A DNA stretch of 35,703 bases from an uncultured Saprospiraceae bacterium. GTDB taxonomy: Bacteria; Bacteroidota; Bacteroidia; Chitinophagales; Saprospiraceae. The stretch spans positions 1 to 35,703 of the forward strand of contig CAKZTD010000211.1 in NCBI GenBank assembly GCA_937921595.1, in the 5' to 3' direction. Below are positions 8,463 through 16,662 of the stretch, piece after piece. A model generated the notes under the pieces. That model was given only the letters and a program-made list of their open reading frames with translations, did no database searches and had not been told where the DNA came from. The stretch's first letter is position 1, and every line of letters starts with the position of its first letter. The translations under genes were made by a program, and so were the position numbers.

Positions 8463-9902
8463 ATGAGAGTTTTAAAGGGCTTTGCTTTAATAGCGTTTTC
8501 ATTTTTATTTATCCAATCATCTTTCTCGCAAGAACAATTAGGTCTACGCTTGGAATCATATTCTGGTGTAAACAGCTTGGCGCTTAACCCAGCGAATAAT
8601 TTAACAGGTGCATTTAAATGGGATATAAATCTAGTTGGTGCAGGAGCTTTTGGCCAAACAAACTATGGATTTATTTACAATACAAATATCTCTGAAATTA
8701 TTCGATTATCGCCGAATGGAGATGTTGCTTCTAATTATACTAGTGAAAGTCAGTATCCGTCAGATATGTTGATTGTTGATTTTTATGACGATAGTAAGAA
8801 AAAATATTTGAATGGTAGCGCAACGATTCTTGGCCCTTCTGTCTCTGTGAAATTAGAAAGCGGTCATACTTTTGGTGTTTTTACGAATGTTAGAACAGCG
8901 GTTAGTGCACAAGGAATTCCTTCTGCACTCAATTACTATTTCTTTGATCGTCAGGCTTTTGGAGAGGAGTTTGAAATTGCACCATTTATTGGAGCAGGGA
9001 TGTCTTGGAGTGAATTAGGAATAAATTATGGAAGAAGAATTGAGATGGCATCAGGAAATTTAGATGTAGGAGGTTCTTTAAAATTCTTGAATGGTTATGA
9101 GGCATTTTTTATGAATAATAATAAATCCTTCGGTTTGACTCAGTTTCCTGGAGATACTTTAGCATTTTCTAACCCAGATTTTGAATATGGTTTGACGACT
9201 TCTAATGCAACAGGAGAAGATGTTTCTTTAAGTAGAAATGGGGGAGGAGTAGCAATAGATCTCGGAGCAGTTTTCACTATTGATGGATATGAAGGAGAAA
9301 GTTACCAATGGAAATTTGGAGCAGCTTTATTAGATATTGGAAAAATCAATTTTACCAAAGATGCTCAAAGTCACAAGATTGATGGAATAACAAGTTTCTC
9401 AATTCCTTTTGGAGATTATGATAATGTTGAAGATGTGGATGATGTTTTAGAAATGCTAAGTGAGCAATCCATTGGAACGCCAGGAGCTAGTTTGCAAGGT
9501 CGAAATTTTGATATTTGGTTACCAGGAGCTTTGAGTTTACAAGCAGATTATAATGTTATTCCAAATGTATTTGTCAATGCCACTTTGATTCAAAGGATGC
9601 CTTCTAAAAAGAATGCAATCAAAAGAGGAAACCTATTGGCTATTACGCCGAGGTTTGAACATCGGTGGCTAAGTGCAGCCTTGCCTGTGAGTTTATATAA
9701 TTATCAAAAATTAAGAGTTGGAGCTGCGATACGATTGGCTTTCATTTCTATAGGGACCGAAAACCTCACTAGTTTTATTGGAAAATCGAATTTCACAGGC
9801 TCTGATATTTATTTTGCTGTAAAAGTAAACCCATTTAATATAGGCTTGGGAGGAGGAGGACGTATTCGCGGAGGTAAAAGTGTGAAATGCTACGATTTTT
9901 AA
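8463..9902 (+). CDS. DUF5723-type outer-membrane beta-barrel protein
   Basis: The 479-aa product begins with a Sec signal peptide (residues 1-22, ending SSFSQ). The start of the mature protein contains a SYSGVNSLALNPAN segment, as expected for DUF5723 proteins. That is a Bacteroidota-specific family predicted to form outer-membrane barrels. The body alternates polar and aromatic residues, with many G/N turns and motifs such as FGVFTNVRTAVS and LSLQADYNVIPNVFVNATLIQR that fit beta-strands. The end, GGGGRIRGGKSVKCYDF, is glycine-rich. There is no catalytic motif and the function is unknown. It appears monocistronic, with a hairpin terminator about 150 nt downstream. Confidence 0.8.
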   Translation: MRVLKGFALIAFSFLFIQSSFSQEQLGLRLESYSGVNSLALNPANNLTGAFKWDINLVGAGAFGQTNYGFIYNTNISEIIRLSPNGDVASNYTSESQYPSDMLIVDFYDDSKKKYLNGSATILGPSVSVKLESGHTFGVFTNVRTAVSAQGIPSALNYYFFDRQAFGEEFEIAPFIGAGMSWSELGINYGRRIEMASGNLDVGGSLKFLNGYEAFFMNNNKSFGLTQFPGDTLAFSNPDFEYGLTTSNATGEDVSLSRNGGGVAIDLGAVFTIDGYEGESYQWKFGAALLDIGKINFTKDAQSHKIDGITSFSIPFGDYDNVEDVDDVLEMLSEQSIGTPGASLQGRNFDIWLPGALSLQADYNVIPNVFVNATLIQRMPSKKNAIKRGNLLAITPRFEHRWLSAALPVSLYNYQKLRVGAAIRLAFISIGTENLTSFIGKSNFTGSDIYFAVKVNPFNIGLGGGGRIRGGKSVKCYDF

Positions 9903-10337
9903 TTATTAGGTTCAAGTTTAGTGCGATTACCATTTTGAGTTTAGTAAAAGAATGAGACCCCTGCAGGGTTTAGGTATAAGAACCTCAAATTTAAATCGGG
10001 ATAATTACCTCTTTTAATTAAAGACCATATCATATTACAGAGAATAGCGCTGTTTTTAACAAATCAATGTAAAAACGGCAACCTTTTTGTATAATCTAGA
10101 GTAGACAGTTAATTCAACTGTATTTTCCAACAACATAACCATCCACAGTAAATTCTAAGCTAGCAGTTAAAAATCTGTTAAGTAAAAGAATGCCGTTGTC
10201 ACAAAAAATACGTACCAAATTTCATTAAAAGCAATTAAAGTTGCAATTCCCTGGCTTTGTAATGTCACAAATCGAAATTATCGATTAAAAATATGACTTG
10301 CAATTCCTATAGTTTTAGGTATATAATTAAACAGAAA
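9903..10337. other. Gene-free region, 435 nt
   Basis: The region contains the hairpin described at 10049-10088, a CCCTGCAGGG palindrome near 9960, and two copies of AGTAAAAGAATG (near 9943 and 10179). No coding frame and no -7 consensus is evident. An open frame beginning at 10293 leads into the next gene, but its first 15 codons lack signal-peptide character. Confidence 0.4.
10049..10088 (+). terminator. Probable terminator of the DUF5723 gene
   Basis: GCTGTTTTTA (10049-10058) pairs with TAAAAACGGC (10070-10079), giving 10 bp with one G-U pair and an 11-nt loop. The hairpin is followed by AACCTTTTTG. The stem is AT-rich, so termination is likely but not certain. Confidence 0.5.
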
Positions 10338-11186
10338 ATGAAATTTAACTTAATTCCAAAAATGTCTGTCTCAGTAGCTTTGATGCTTTTTGCATCTGTT
10401 TCTTTCGCACAGGAAGAATTAGCTATGTTAGTTGGTCACAGTGAAGAGGATCCAACAGAGAAGGTTGAAAAAGTAAAGACAGCAGACAGGCAAGTTTCAA
10501 TTCCTAGAAAGTTAACTCGTAAGTTTAAAAGAGATGCAGCTCGACTAGCTTTGAGAATGGAATCAAAGCAAGAAGATCTACGATATTTAAATATTGTTAT
10601 TCCTAAAGATAATATTGAAAACATTTACAACATCCTTACGACGATATATACAGATAATGAAGTAGCTAAGTCTATTGCAGATTGTAATGTACATACTTTT
10701 CCAAATCCATCTATTGATCACCTAGTGATTATTTTTGATAGAAATATTGATTGGGCTCAACCTTTGAGAGAAGGGATTAGCGAAACGGATAATGATGAAA
10801 TCAATGATTTACTGGATGATTATGATTTGATTATTGAAAAGCACATCCAGTGGAATGACACTAAGGATGCCATTACAATTAGATCAAAAGAGCCATTAAA
10901 TATGGCAGCATTAGCAAATGAGTTTTATAACATCGAAGGAGTAAGCTCAATTGATCTTGGAGTTCCAGAAATCGGTGGAAATGATATCAATATTGAAAGA
11001 ATCAATAATGGTTGGGAAGTACAATATGTATTAAGATTCGGATCCTATATTAGTGGGAAAGGAAAAGTGCACATATGGAAATTCAATGCACTTGATGATG
11101 GAAGTATTGAGATGATTTCTGAAGGTGGAGATCCAGTTCCTGAGTGGATGCGTTGTGAAGAAGAAGAGCTCGTTTCAAAAATATAA
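10338..11186 (+). CDS. Unrecognised exported protein
   Basis: The product is 282 aa from the ATG at 10338, preferred because it immediately precedes a signal peptide (MKFNLIPKMSVSVALM..., cleavage after SFAQ). An ATG at 10293 would add 15 residues of unlikely sequence. After a basic linker (RKLTRKFKRDAARLALRM) come alternating alpha/beta segments: LRYLNIVIPKDNIENIYNILTT, a strand pair near HLVIIFDRN, and a C-terminal region (GWEVQYVLRFGSYISGKGK) that looks like beta-sheet. There is no known motif and no lipobox. It probably resides in the periplasm or is surface-associated. A strong terminator follows it and it is single. I do not recognise a family. Confidence 0.75.
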   Translation: MKFNLIPKMSVSVALMLFASVSFAQEELAMLVGHSEEDPTEKVEKVKTADRQVSIPRKLTRKFKRDAARLALRMESKQEDLRYLNIVIPKDNIENIYNILTTIYTDNEVAKSIADCNVHTFPNPSIDHLVIIFDRNIDWAQPLREGISETDNDEINDLLDDYDLIIEKHIQWNDTKDAITIRSKEPLNMAALANEFYNIEGVSSIDLGVPEIGGNDINIERINNGWEVQYVLRFGSYISGKGKVHIWKFNALDDGSIEMISEGGDPVPEWMRCEEEELVSKI

Positions 11187-11231
11187 TAATAAGTATATAA
11201 GATATTCAAACCTTTTTTAGAACAAATTCAA

Positions 11232-11267
11232 AAAAAAGCTTGACTACGAAAGTAGTTGAGCTTTTTT
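11232..11267 (+). terminator. Intrinsic terminator
   Basis: AGCTTGACTAC pairs over 11 bp (two G-U pairs) with GTAGTTGAGCT across a GAAA tetraloop. It is flanked by an A-run and a T6 tract. It ends the upstream gene and lies over the TTG at 11266, which rules that codon out as the start of elaA. Confidence 0.88.
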
Positions 11268-11322
11268 GTTTTTATCACTCCTTCTTCTCTCTCCATATTC
11301 CATTTTTTTTCTATTTTTCAGC

Positions 11323-11781
11323 ATGATTCAATTTAAATGCAAAAAATTTCAAGAGCTATCTCTGGAAGAATTATATGCCACGATGGTCCTCCGCCAAGAA
11401 GTCTTCGTAGTCGAACAAGATTGCGTCTACCTAGATGCAGATAATAAAGATCAGGATTCTTGGCATTTGATGGGATTTGATGAAACAGAAAGCTTGGTTG
11501 CCTATCTTCGACTGATACCAAAGGGGCTATCGTATGAAAAGTATCCTTCCTTTGGTCGAGTAGTCACATCAGAAAAAGTAAGAAGAGGAGGAGCAGGAAA
11601 GGCTTTGATGAATGCAGCTTTAAAAGAAGCTGAAAAATACTTTCCAAATCAAACCATTAAAATATCTGCACAGGTTTATCTAATTCGATTTTATCAATCT
11701 TTTGGATTTGAGCCGATCGGAGAACATTATCTGGAAGATGGAATTCCGCATGTTGCCATGCTGAGGGAATCAGGAGTGTGA
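11323..11781 (+). CDS. elaA: ElaA-type GNAT acetyltransferase
   Basis: The 152-aa GNAT-fold protein starts at the ATG at 11323. Upstream in-frame codons run into the preceding terminator. It has the ElaA signature: LEELYATMVLRQEVFVVEQ near the N-terminus, then LVAYLRLIP, the acetyl-CoA loop region around FGRVVTSEKVRRGGAGKALM (about 80-100), and the C-terminal YLIRFYQSFGFEPIGEHYLEDGIPH. Family members transfer acetyl groups from acetyl-CoA, but the ElaA substrate is not established. It is cytoplasmic and monocistronic, convergent with the phosphohexomutase gene. Confidence 0.9.
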   Translation: MIQFKCKKFQELSLEELYATMVLRQEVFVVEQDCVYLDADNKDQDSWHLMGFDETESLVAYLRLIPKGLSYEKYPSFGRVVTSEKVRRGGAGKALMNAALKEAEKYFPNQTIKISAQVYLIRFYQSFGFEPIGEHYLEDGIPHVAMLRESGV

Positions 11782-11811
11782 GGGTGAAAGATAGTGAAGA
11801 ATGAAGATTAA

Positions 11812-11849
11812 CCATTCGTTAATTAACAGTACTGCAAATCAACGAATGG
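11812..11849. terminator. Possible bidirectional terminator between convergent genes
   Basis: CCATTCGTT (11812-11820) and AACGAATGG (11841-11849) form a perfect 9-bp inverted repeat with a 20-nt loop, between the convergent elaA and phosphohexomutase genes. There is no strong U-tract on either side, so its role is uncertain. Confidence 0.4.
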
Positions 11850-11861
11850 CTAAAATAATAT

Positions 11862-13268
11862 TTACACATTTACCGCTGAAAGCGTTTCATGTGTAGCTGC
11901 AAGTAAGGCTCTTACTCCTTCCATTGTAGGTGCTTGAGCATATACTCTTAATACAGGTTCTGTACCAGAAGGTCTAATCATTACCCATTCATCATCACTT
12001 AGGTAAAATTTAAAACCATCCGTAGTTTCTATTTTTTGAACCTCATAAGAACCTAATTTCTTATAAGGAGCGGTTTTACAAGTATTGATAATCGCTTGCT
12101 TTTGCTCTTCTTTGATATGTAAATCATCTCGATCAAAAGAAAATGGACCAACAAGATCGTAAACCTCTTTGATCAATTCTTTTAAAGATTTTCCCGTCTT
12201 AGCCATAAATTCAAGAATCAATAAACCAATCCAGATGCCATCTCTCTCAGGAATATGACCAGCGACAGCAAGACCTCCAGATTCTTCTCCTCCAACTAAT
12301 ACTTCCTCTTGCGTCATGATCTCTGCGATATATTTAAATCCAATTTTGGTAACCACACATTCAAGACCAAACAAGTTTGCAAGTTTTTTCATCTTGTCGG
12401 TTACAGAGAAAGTAATGACTACTTTTCCAGTCTTGTTTTTGTATTTATACATGTACAATAACAAGAGTAAAAGAATATGGTGAGAATCAACAAATTTTCC
12501 ATCTTCATCATACATTCCTATACGATCGGCATCTCCATCATTTGCAATACCTAAAGCAATTTTAGGATCGTTTTTGATTAATTCTGATAGCTCTCCGAGA
12601 TTTCTGTGTATAGGCTCTGGAGCTTGTCCTTTGAATGAAGGATCATCATCACAATGCAAAAGCACTGCATCCGGTAATATCATCTGCATCGCTCTTTGAC
12701 CAGCACCATACATGGCATCGTAAGCAACTTTTACATCAGCCTTCTTGATCATATCCAGATCAAAATTAGTTTTTACATGGTCGATATAAATAGTTTCAAG
12801 ATCGATATAGTTTAGCAAACCGTTTTCAAACATTTCATCTAAAGAAGGTAAACCGGACATCACAGCATCTGGTAAAACATCCTCAACTTCCGCAATATGA
12901 ATTGGAATAGTTGGTCCACCATAAGCTGATTTTAATTTAAAACCATTATAACTTGGTGGATTGTGGCTAGCAGTAATAACAACACCTAGGTCAGATTTTG
13001 TTTTTACAACACCCAATGAAACCATCGGAGTAGAAACAAAACCTTTAGCTAAATTTACTTTTATATTATAAGCTCCAAAAACCTGAGCTGCGGTTTGTGC
13101 AAACATCTGTCCTCCAAATCTGCAATCGTGACCGATCACTACTTTTGAATAATTATTTTGCTGCATCCATTTTGCAGTACCTTCCGTAACACGGATAACA
13201 TTATCGACCGTATATTCTTTAGCAATAATTGCTCGCCATCCGTCAGTTCCAAATTTAATTTTTGTCAT
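11862..13268 (-). CDS. Phosphoglucomutase/phosphomannomutase family protein
   Basis: This alpha-D-phosphohexomutase interconverts hexose 6- and 1-phosphates in the cytoplasm for nucleotide-sugar synthesis. All four family motifs are present: the catalytic phosphoserine loop TASHNPPSYNGFK near residue 100, the Mg2+ loop NDGDADRIG near 245, the sugar-binding GGEESGGLA, and the C-terminal phosphate-binding RPSGTEPVLR. Length is 468 aa from the ATG at 13268; an ATG at 13280 would add MFTN. The shorter start is chosen because relatives begin MxKIKFGTDGWR. Substrate preference (glucose, mannose or glucosamine) cannot be told from sequence alone, so no gene symbol is given. Confidence 0.93.
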   Translation of the reverse strand: MTKIKFGTDGWRAIIAKEYTVDNVIRVTEGTAKWMQQNNYSKVVIGHDCRFGGQMFAQTAAQVFGAYNIKVNLAKGFVSTPMVSLGVVKTKSDLGVVITASHNPPSYNGFKLKSAYGGPTIPIHIAEVEDVLPDAVMSGLPSLDEMFENGLLNYIDLETIYIDHVKTNFDLDMIKKADVKVAYDAMYGAGQRAMQMILPDAVLLHCDDDPSFKGQAPEPIHRNLGELSELIKNDPKIALGIANDGDADRIGMYDEDGKFVDSHHILLLLLLYMYKYKNKTGKVVITFSVTDKMKKLANLFGLECVVTKIGFKYIAEIMTQEEVLVGGEESGGLAVAGHIPERDGIWIGLLILEFMAKTGKSLKELIKEVYDLVGPFSFDRDDLHIKEEQKQAIINTCKTAPYKKLGSYEVQKIETTDGFKFYLSDDEWVMIRPSGTEPVLRVYAQAPTMEGVRALLAATHETLSAVNV

Positions 13269-13298
13269 ATTAGTAAACATATGTTTTATAAGAAATTC

Positions 13299-13306
13299 TA
13301 GATTTG
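13299..13306 (+). promoter_or_regulatory. Candidate -7 box for pcm
   Basis: TAGATTTG matches TAnnTTTG. It would give a pcm leader of about 185 nt. That leader contains CAATC/GATTG (near 13316-13332) and GAGCTTTT (13348-13355) with AAAAGCTC (13367-13374) as possible hairpins. No clear -33 element is seen. Confidence 0.3.
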
Positions 13307-13499
13307 ATATACATCAATCATGCCTTTGATTGTAGAATCTTTACAAGGAGCTTTTTAGTCTGATAGAAAAGCTCTATTATGAGCAGCATTGGAATTGATA
13401 CTATAATTTTACGACAGTTTTTTTAGAAGGTTTGTTTAAATCGTAAAAAATCAATACCCTAGTTATACTATATTTTAAAACTATAAAAATATTCTGATT

Positions 13500-14153
13500 C
13501 TGCAAGATACCTATCGCCATAAAGGACTGAGACGCAAACTTATAGCTTCTATTAGAGAAAAAGGGATTACAGACGAAAGAATTTTGAATGTGATGGGATC
13601 ACTCCCACGTCATTTTTTTCTGGATAAAGCTTTTGAAGAGCTAGCTTATGAGGACAAAGCTTTTCCAATTGGGAAAGAGCAGACTATTTCTCAGCCTTAT
13701 ACCGTCGCTTATCAAAGTCAACTTTTGGATATAAAAAAACGTGATAAAGTATTGGAAGTAGGAACAGGATCTGCTTATCAAGCAGTCGTATTGGCGATGT
13801 TAGGAGCGAGGGTTCATACCTTGGAAAGACAGGAAGCTTTATACATTAAAGCTAAAAAAATGGTGGAAACGCTAAGGGTCAATAATATTCGGGTATATCT
13901 CAAGGATGGTTTTAAAGGTCTACCTGAATTTGCTCCTTTTGATAAAATATTAGTTACAGCGGGTGCTACAGATATTCCTCAAAATTTAGCACAACAATTG
14001 GCGATTGGCGGAATAATGGTCGTTCCTGTTGGTCCAAGAACCGTTCAAACTATGATGAAGATTACTCGAATTTCTGAAAAGAAATTTGAAATTGAAAAAT
14101 TAGAAAAATTCCGTTTCGTTCCTTTTTTGAAAGGACTGAATAAGGAAGGATAG
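13500..14153 (+). CDS. pcm: Protein-L-isoaspartate O-methyltransferase, apparent CTG start
   Basis: It repairs proteins by methylating isoaspartyl residues with S-adenosylmethionine. Visible motifs are PRHFFLDKAFEELAYED, PIGKEQTISQPYTVA, and SAM motif I, VLEVGTGSAYQA. The first ATG/GTG/TTG codons in frame lie at 13584-13593. However, the 27 codons before 13584 encode the conserved family N-terminus (QDTYRHKGLRRKL, then IREKGITDERI). Upstream of that, the frame offers only ATT and CTG codons back to a TAA near 13476. CTG at 13500 sits exactly where homologs have Met and gives 217 aa, the normal family length. Initiation at CTG or ATT, or an unnoticed base change in the start codon, are the options. 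The gene is convergent with the following lipoprotein gene. Confidence 0.88.
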   Translation: MQDTYRHKGLRRKLIASIREKGITDERILNVMGSLPRHFFLDKAFEELAYEDKAFPIGKEQTISQPYTVAYQSQLLDIKKRDKVLEVGTGSAYQAVVLAMLGARVHTLERQEALYIKAKKMVETLRVNNIRVYLKDGFKGLPEFAPFDKILVTAGATDIPQNLAQQLAIGGIMVVPVGPRTVQTMMKITRISEKKFEIEKLEKFRFVPFLKGLNKEG

Positions 14154-14170
14154 CAAGTAAATAAGTTAGT

Positions 14171-14220
14171 AAAGGAACAAGTTAGTAATCACAAATCTTT
14201 TATTGCTAACTTGTTCCTTT
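14171..14220. terminator. 15-bp perfect inverted repeat between convergent genes
   Basis: AAAGGAACAAGTTAG (14171-14185) and CTAACTTGTTCCTTT (14206-14220) are perfectly complementary with a 20-nt loop. An outer AAGTTA/TAACTT pair extends the stem past a bulge. It lies between convergent pcm and the lipoprotein gene and probably acts as a bidirectional terminator, although the U-tracts are short. Confidence 0.65.
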
Positions 14221-14230
14221 GTTAACTTGA

Positions 14231-14785
14231 TTAATCTATCTTTCTTCCTCCAGCTGTTCTAGATTTCACCTTCGTATCTCTGATTCTTTTCAGGTCAACC
14301 ATCAGTACTGCATAAGCACTTTCCGTTGGCGTGTAAAAAGTCTTTCCATCATAAGTAATCTTACCTCCTCGTCGGCCATTATCCCAATCCTTTGCTCTTA
14401 GAACATATCTGCCTCTGGCTTTTTTACTCGGCCCAAAAATTAAATATGGATCTTCGGATTCTGTTGATTCAAAACTAATTGCAAAACGTTCTTCTCGTGG
14501 TTGAAATAAGAAAACTCCAGGAGTTCCTTTTCTAATGACTATTTCTTCTACTCTTTTACCATCAACAATTTTGATCTCTCCTCGTTCAATTTTTGAAGTA
14601 CCTTTTGAAGCTTGTCGTCGAAGGACGATATCTTTTGAAACATAAAATTGAATTTTTTTAAGCTCTCTTTCTGACCAACCATTCTCTTCATAAAGATTTT
14701 CTGTGAAAGGAGTGAGCTTTGGACTACAGCTTGAAAGTAGTATTCCTAATAAGACGATGGGTAAAATGAATGTTATCTTTTTCAT
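14231..14785 (-). CDS. Hypothetical lipoprotein
   Basis: The product is 184 aa from the ATG at 14785. That start is chosen because it gives a standard type II signal peptide, MKKITFILPIVLLGILLSSC, with the lipobox LSSC at residues 17-20. An upstream ATG at 14821 would put 12 odd residues in front. The mature part is charged and beta-rich (IQFYVSKDIVLRR, GEIKIVDGKRVEEIVI, GKITYDGKTFY) and ends in a basic RTAGGRKID tail. It is probably anchored in the envelope facing the periplasm. No known domain is recognised. It is monocistronic, with a possible promoter at 14855-14862. Confidence 0.82.
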   Translation of the reverse strand: MKKITFILPIVLLGILLSSCSPKLTPFTENLYEENGWSERELKKIQFYVSKDIVLRRQASKGTSKIERGEIKIVDGKRVEEIVIRKGTPGVFLFQPREERFAISFESTESEDPYLIFGPSKKARGRYVLRAKDWDNGRRGGKITYDGKTFYTPTESAYAVLMVDLKRIRDTKVKSRTAGGRKID

Positions 14786-14854
14786 TGCTCTTTTAATTAT
14801 GGATGTTGTAATAAAAATCAAAGTGTGATTATATTCAAATTAACTCTATTTATA

Positions 14855-14862
14855 CAAAAATA
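14855..14862 (-). promoter_or_regulatory. Candidate -7 box for the lipoprotein gene
   Basis: The minus strand reads TATTTTTG, matching TAnnTTTG, about 70 nt upstream of the ATG. No good -33 box is seen and the surrounding AT bias makes chance matches likely. Confidence 0.3.
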
Positions 14863-15028
14863 TTGATTTTTTGAGGGGGATTAATAAGTCTTAACTGATA
14901 TTTAACCATTTGTAGCGTCACAGTTTTTTCTTTAACTATTTTTTAATATTCCAATTCGGAGACATTATTGCAGTAGTGCATGTAGCGTAAGTTATTTTAA
15001 ATCACGAAACTAAATTCTTTAGCTTACT

Positions 15029-15715
15029 ATGGATATCAAGAAAATCGTAAAAATTGCAGCTTTATTTGTTTTTCTCGCCTTAGAGACCGTGTCCCTAAAG
15101 GCTGTTGTTGTTTATTCTATTCCTTTGAAAGGGCAAGAACATCAGATTGGAAGTTTATTAAATTGGAATACCTCTAATGAGATTAATAGCCAGGTTTTCA
15201 TAGTCGAAAAATCTGCGGATGGTATTGACTATATGGTGATCGGAGAAGTAGAAGCGAAAGGAGAGTCTAATGCAGATAGTGGCTATCGGTTTTTAGATGT
15301 TGGTGTTAATAATGAGATGTCTTATTATCGATTAAGGCAAGTAGATACCGATGGAACTGCTAGCTTTTCGCAGACCATTCTGTTGAAAAAAACAATGAAT
15401 AATAATTACATGGTTTTGGCTATGACTAATACGGTAACGAATAATAATTTTACAATTACTTTGGATTCTTCGATTGATGATGAAATAGATTATGCTATAA
15501 AAAATCTTGCTGGTGAAACAGTTTTTATGTCAAAACAAGAAATTATTTTTGGTATTAATGAAATTACGGTGAATGTAGAAGATGAAGAAGAAGGTACTTA
15601 TTTCGTTGTTTTAAATATCAACGAAGAAGTTGAAAAGTTAGTCATTCGTAAGGTTGATGATGAAATCAAAAAGAAAGAAAATGTTGCTAGTAAAAAGCAA
15701 GCAAATGGCGGCTAA
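15029..15715 (+). CDS. Small exported protein, paralog 1 of a tandem pair
   Basis: The 228-aa protein has a signal peptide (about 1-25). The mature part begins with a fibronectin-like strand pattern (LLNWNTSNEINSQVFIVEKSADG, then YYRLRQVDTDGTASFS) that in Bacteroidota usually sits just before T9SS sorting domains. Residues about 125-210 (IDYAIKNLAGETVF to EEGTYFVVLNINEEVEKLVIRK) resemble a T9SS type A sorting domain. Unlike normal cargo, about 20 lysine-rich residues (VDDEIKKKENVASKKQANGG) follow it. There is no separate passenger domain. The neighbour at 15903 has the same layout, so the pair arose by duplication. The function is unknown. Confidence 0.8.
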   Translation: MDIKKIVKIAALFVFLALETVSLKAVVVYSIPLKGQEHQIGSLLNWNTSNEINSQVFIVEKSADGIDYMVIGEVEAKGESNADSGYRFLDVGVNNEMSYYRLRQVDTDGTASFSQTILLKKTMNNNYMVLAMTNTVTNNNFTITLDSSIDDEIDYAIKNLAGETVFMSKQEIIFGINEITVNVEDEEEGTYFVVLNINEEVEKLVIRKVDDEIKKKENVASKKQANGG

Positions 15716-15766
15716 GTCATGACTAGAACAACTCTGATGCAAGTGAAAGTTTAGTAAAACTAAAAT

Positions 15767-15818
15767 GCCATTCTATATTAAGTGTTTTCTATATGGCTTG
15801 ATGTTTGAAATATAGAAT
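15767..15818. repeat. Inverted repeat between the tandem paralogs
   Basis: ATTCTATATT (15770-15779) and AATATAGAAT (15809-15818) are perfectly complementary. A competing pairing, GCCAT (15767-15771) with ATGGC (15793-15797), overlaps it. There is no U-tract; this may be a weak terminator or an operator for the second paralog. Confidence 0.35.
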
Positions 15819-15902
15819 AACAATAAATATCCCTCCCTTTTAATTCTCCCCGTATTTTTTTCCCTCCCCGCTTATTTTAAACTGAAAAAACCAACTAACA
15901 TT

Positions 15903-16580
15903 ATGTCTAAGCCTACTTTGTCGAGACTGTTTCTTAGTCTTGTATGCCTAACGGTAATTAATTTTTCTAGCCTTTTTGCCGGAGTTATTTACGATAAAAA
16001 TTTTCAAGGAGAAGAACAAGAAGTCGGGATTGTCTTAACCTGGAGTACTTCTTCAGAAGAAGATAATTCATTATTTGTGATTGAAAAAGCAACAGATGGT
16101 GAAGATTTTGAAAGCATAGGAGCTGTAGGAGGAACTGGAGATTCTGATGTATTGACAGAGTATAATTTTTTCGATTTTAATGTTCATGGAACTTATATCC
16201 TTTATCGACTTAAACAATTAGATGAAGATGGAACCGTAAATTATTCTAAACCACTTTTTATCAATAAAGTGAATGAAAATAATTTTATGGTAGCAAGAAT
16301 GTCCGATGTGATGACCACTGGAAAATTTGAAGTAACATTTGATATGATGATTGATTCGAACATGGAATATCATTTGACAAATGCGAGAGGTGAAACGGTG
16401 GTTAAAGAAAATATGGATTTCAAAAAAGGAATCAATGACATTGTCATAGGAATGGAAGATGCTGAATCAGGAACTTATAAACTCAGTCTAAGAGTAGATG
16501 ACGAAGAGGAGATTATTACTTTTAAAAAGATAAAAAGCGAAGCTCAAAAAAATAAAGCGGTTACTGCAAAAAAAGATTAA
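15903..16580 (+). CDS. Small exported protein, paralog 2 of a tandem pair
   Basis: The 225-aa product has the same domain order as the upstream gene: signal peptide to about residue 26 (cleavage after LFAG or nearby), then IVLTWSTSSEEDNSLFVIEKATDG and YRLKQLDEDGTVNYSKP, then a sorting-domain-like part (YHLTNARGETVV to GTYKLSLRVDDEEEIITFKK) and a lysine-rich tail (IKSEAQKNKAVTAKKD). It matches paralog 1 in most structural positions but the two are clearly diverged, so the duplication is not recent. The 187-nt gap contains an inverted repeat but no good promoter; cotranscription is possible. A terminator follows at 16611. Confidence 0.8.
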   Translation: MSKPTLSRLFLSLVCLTVINFSSLFAGVIYDKNFQGEEQEVGIVLTWSTSSEEDNSLFVIEKATDGEDFESIGAVGGTGDSDVLTEYNFFDFNVHGTYILYRLKQLDEDGTVNYSKPLFINKVNENNFMVARMSDVMTTGKFEVTFDMMIDSNMEYHLTNARGETVVKENMDFKKGINDIVIGMEDAESGTYKLSLRVDDEEEIITFKKIKSEAQKNKAVTAKKD

Positions 16581-16610
16581 TCGATAGTAAAATATTAAAT
16601 GGTCTCAAAC

Positions 16611-16643
16611 CAAAAAAGGGTAGTCAGCAATGGCTATCCTTTT
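16611..16643. terminator. Bidirectional intrinsic terminator
   Basis: GGGTAGTC pairs with GGCTATCC (8 bp with G-U pairs) around an AGCAAT loop. An A6 run precedes it and a T4 run follows, so it can serve paralog 2 on the plus strand and the convergent acetyltransferase on the minus strand. Confidence 0.78.
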
Positions 16644-16662
16644 CTATTTGTCCAAGAACGTT

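Noticed and set aside
11266-11322. Extended N-terminus of ElaA from the TTG at 11266
   Set aside because: The TTG lies inside the U-tract of a strong terminator. The extension is hydrophobic and not part of the family.
13584-14153. pcm starting at the TTG at 13584
   Set aside because: This start would remove 28 residues including conserved family sequence (QDTYRHKGLRRKL and GITDERI) encoded in frame directly upstream.
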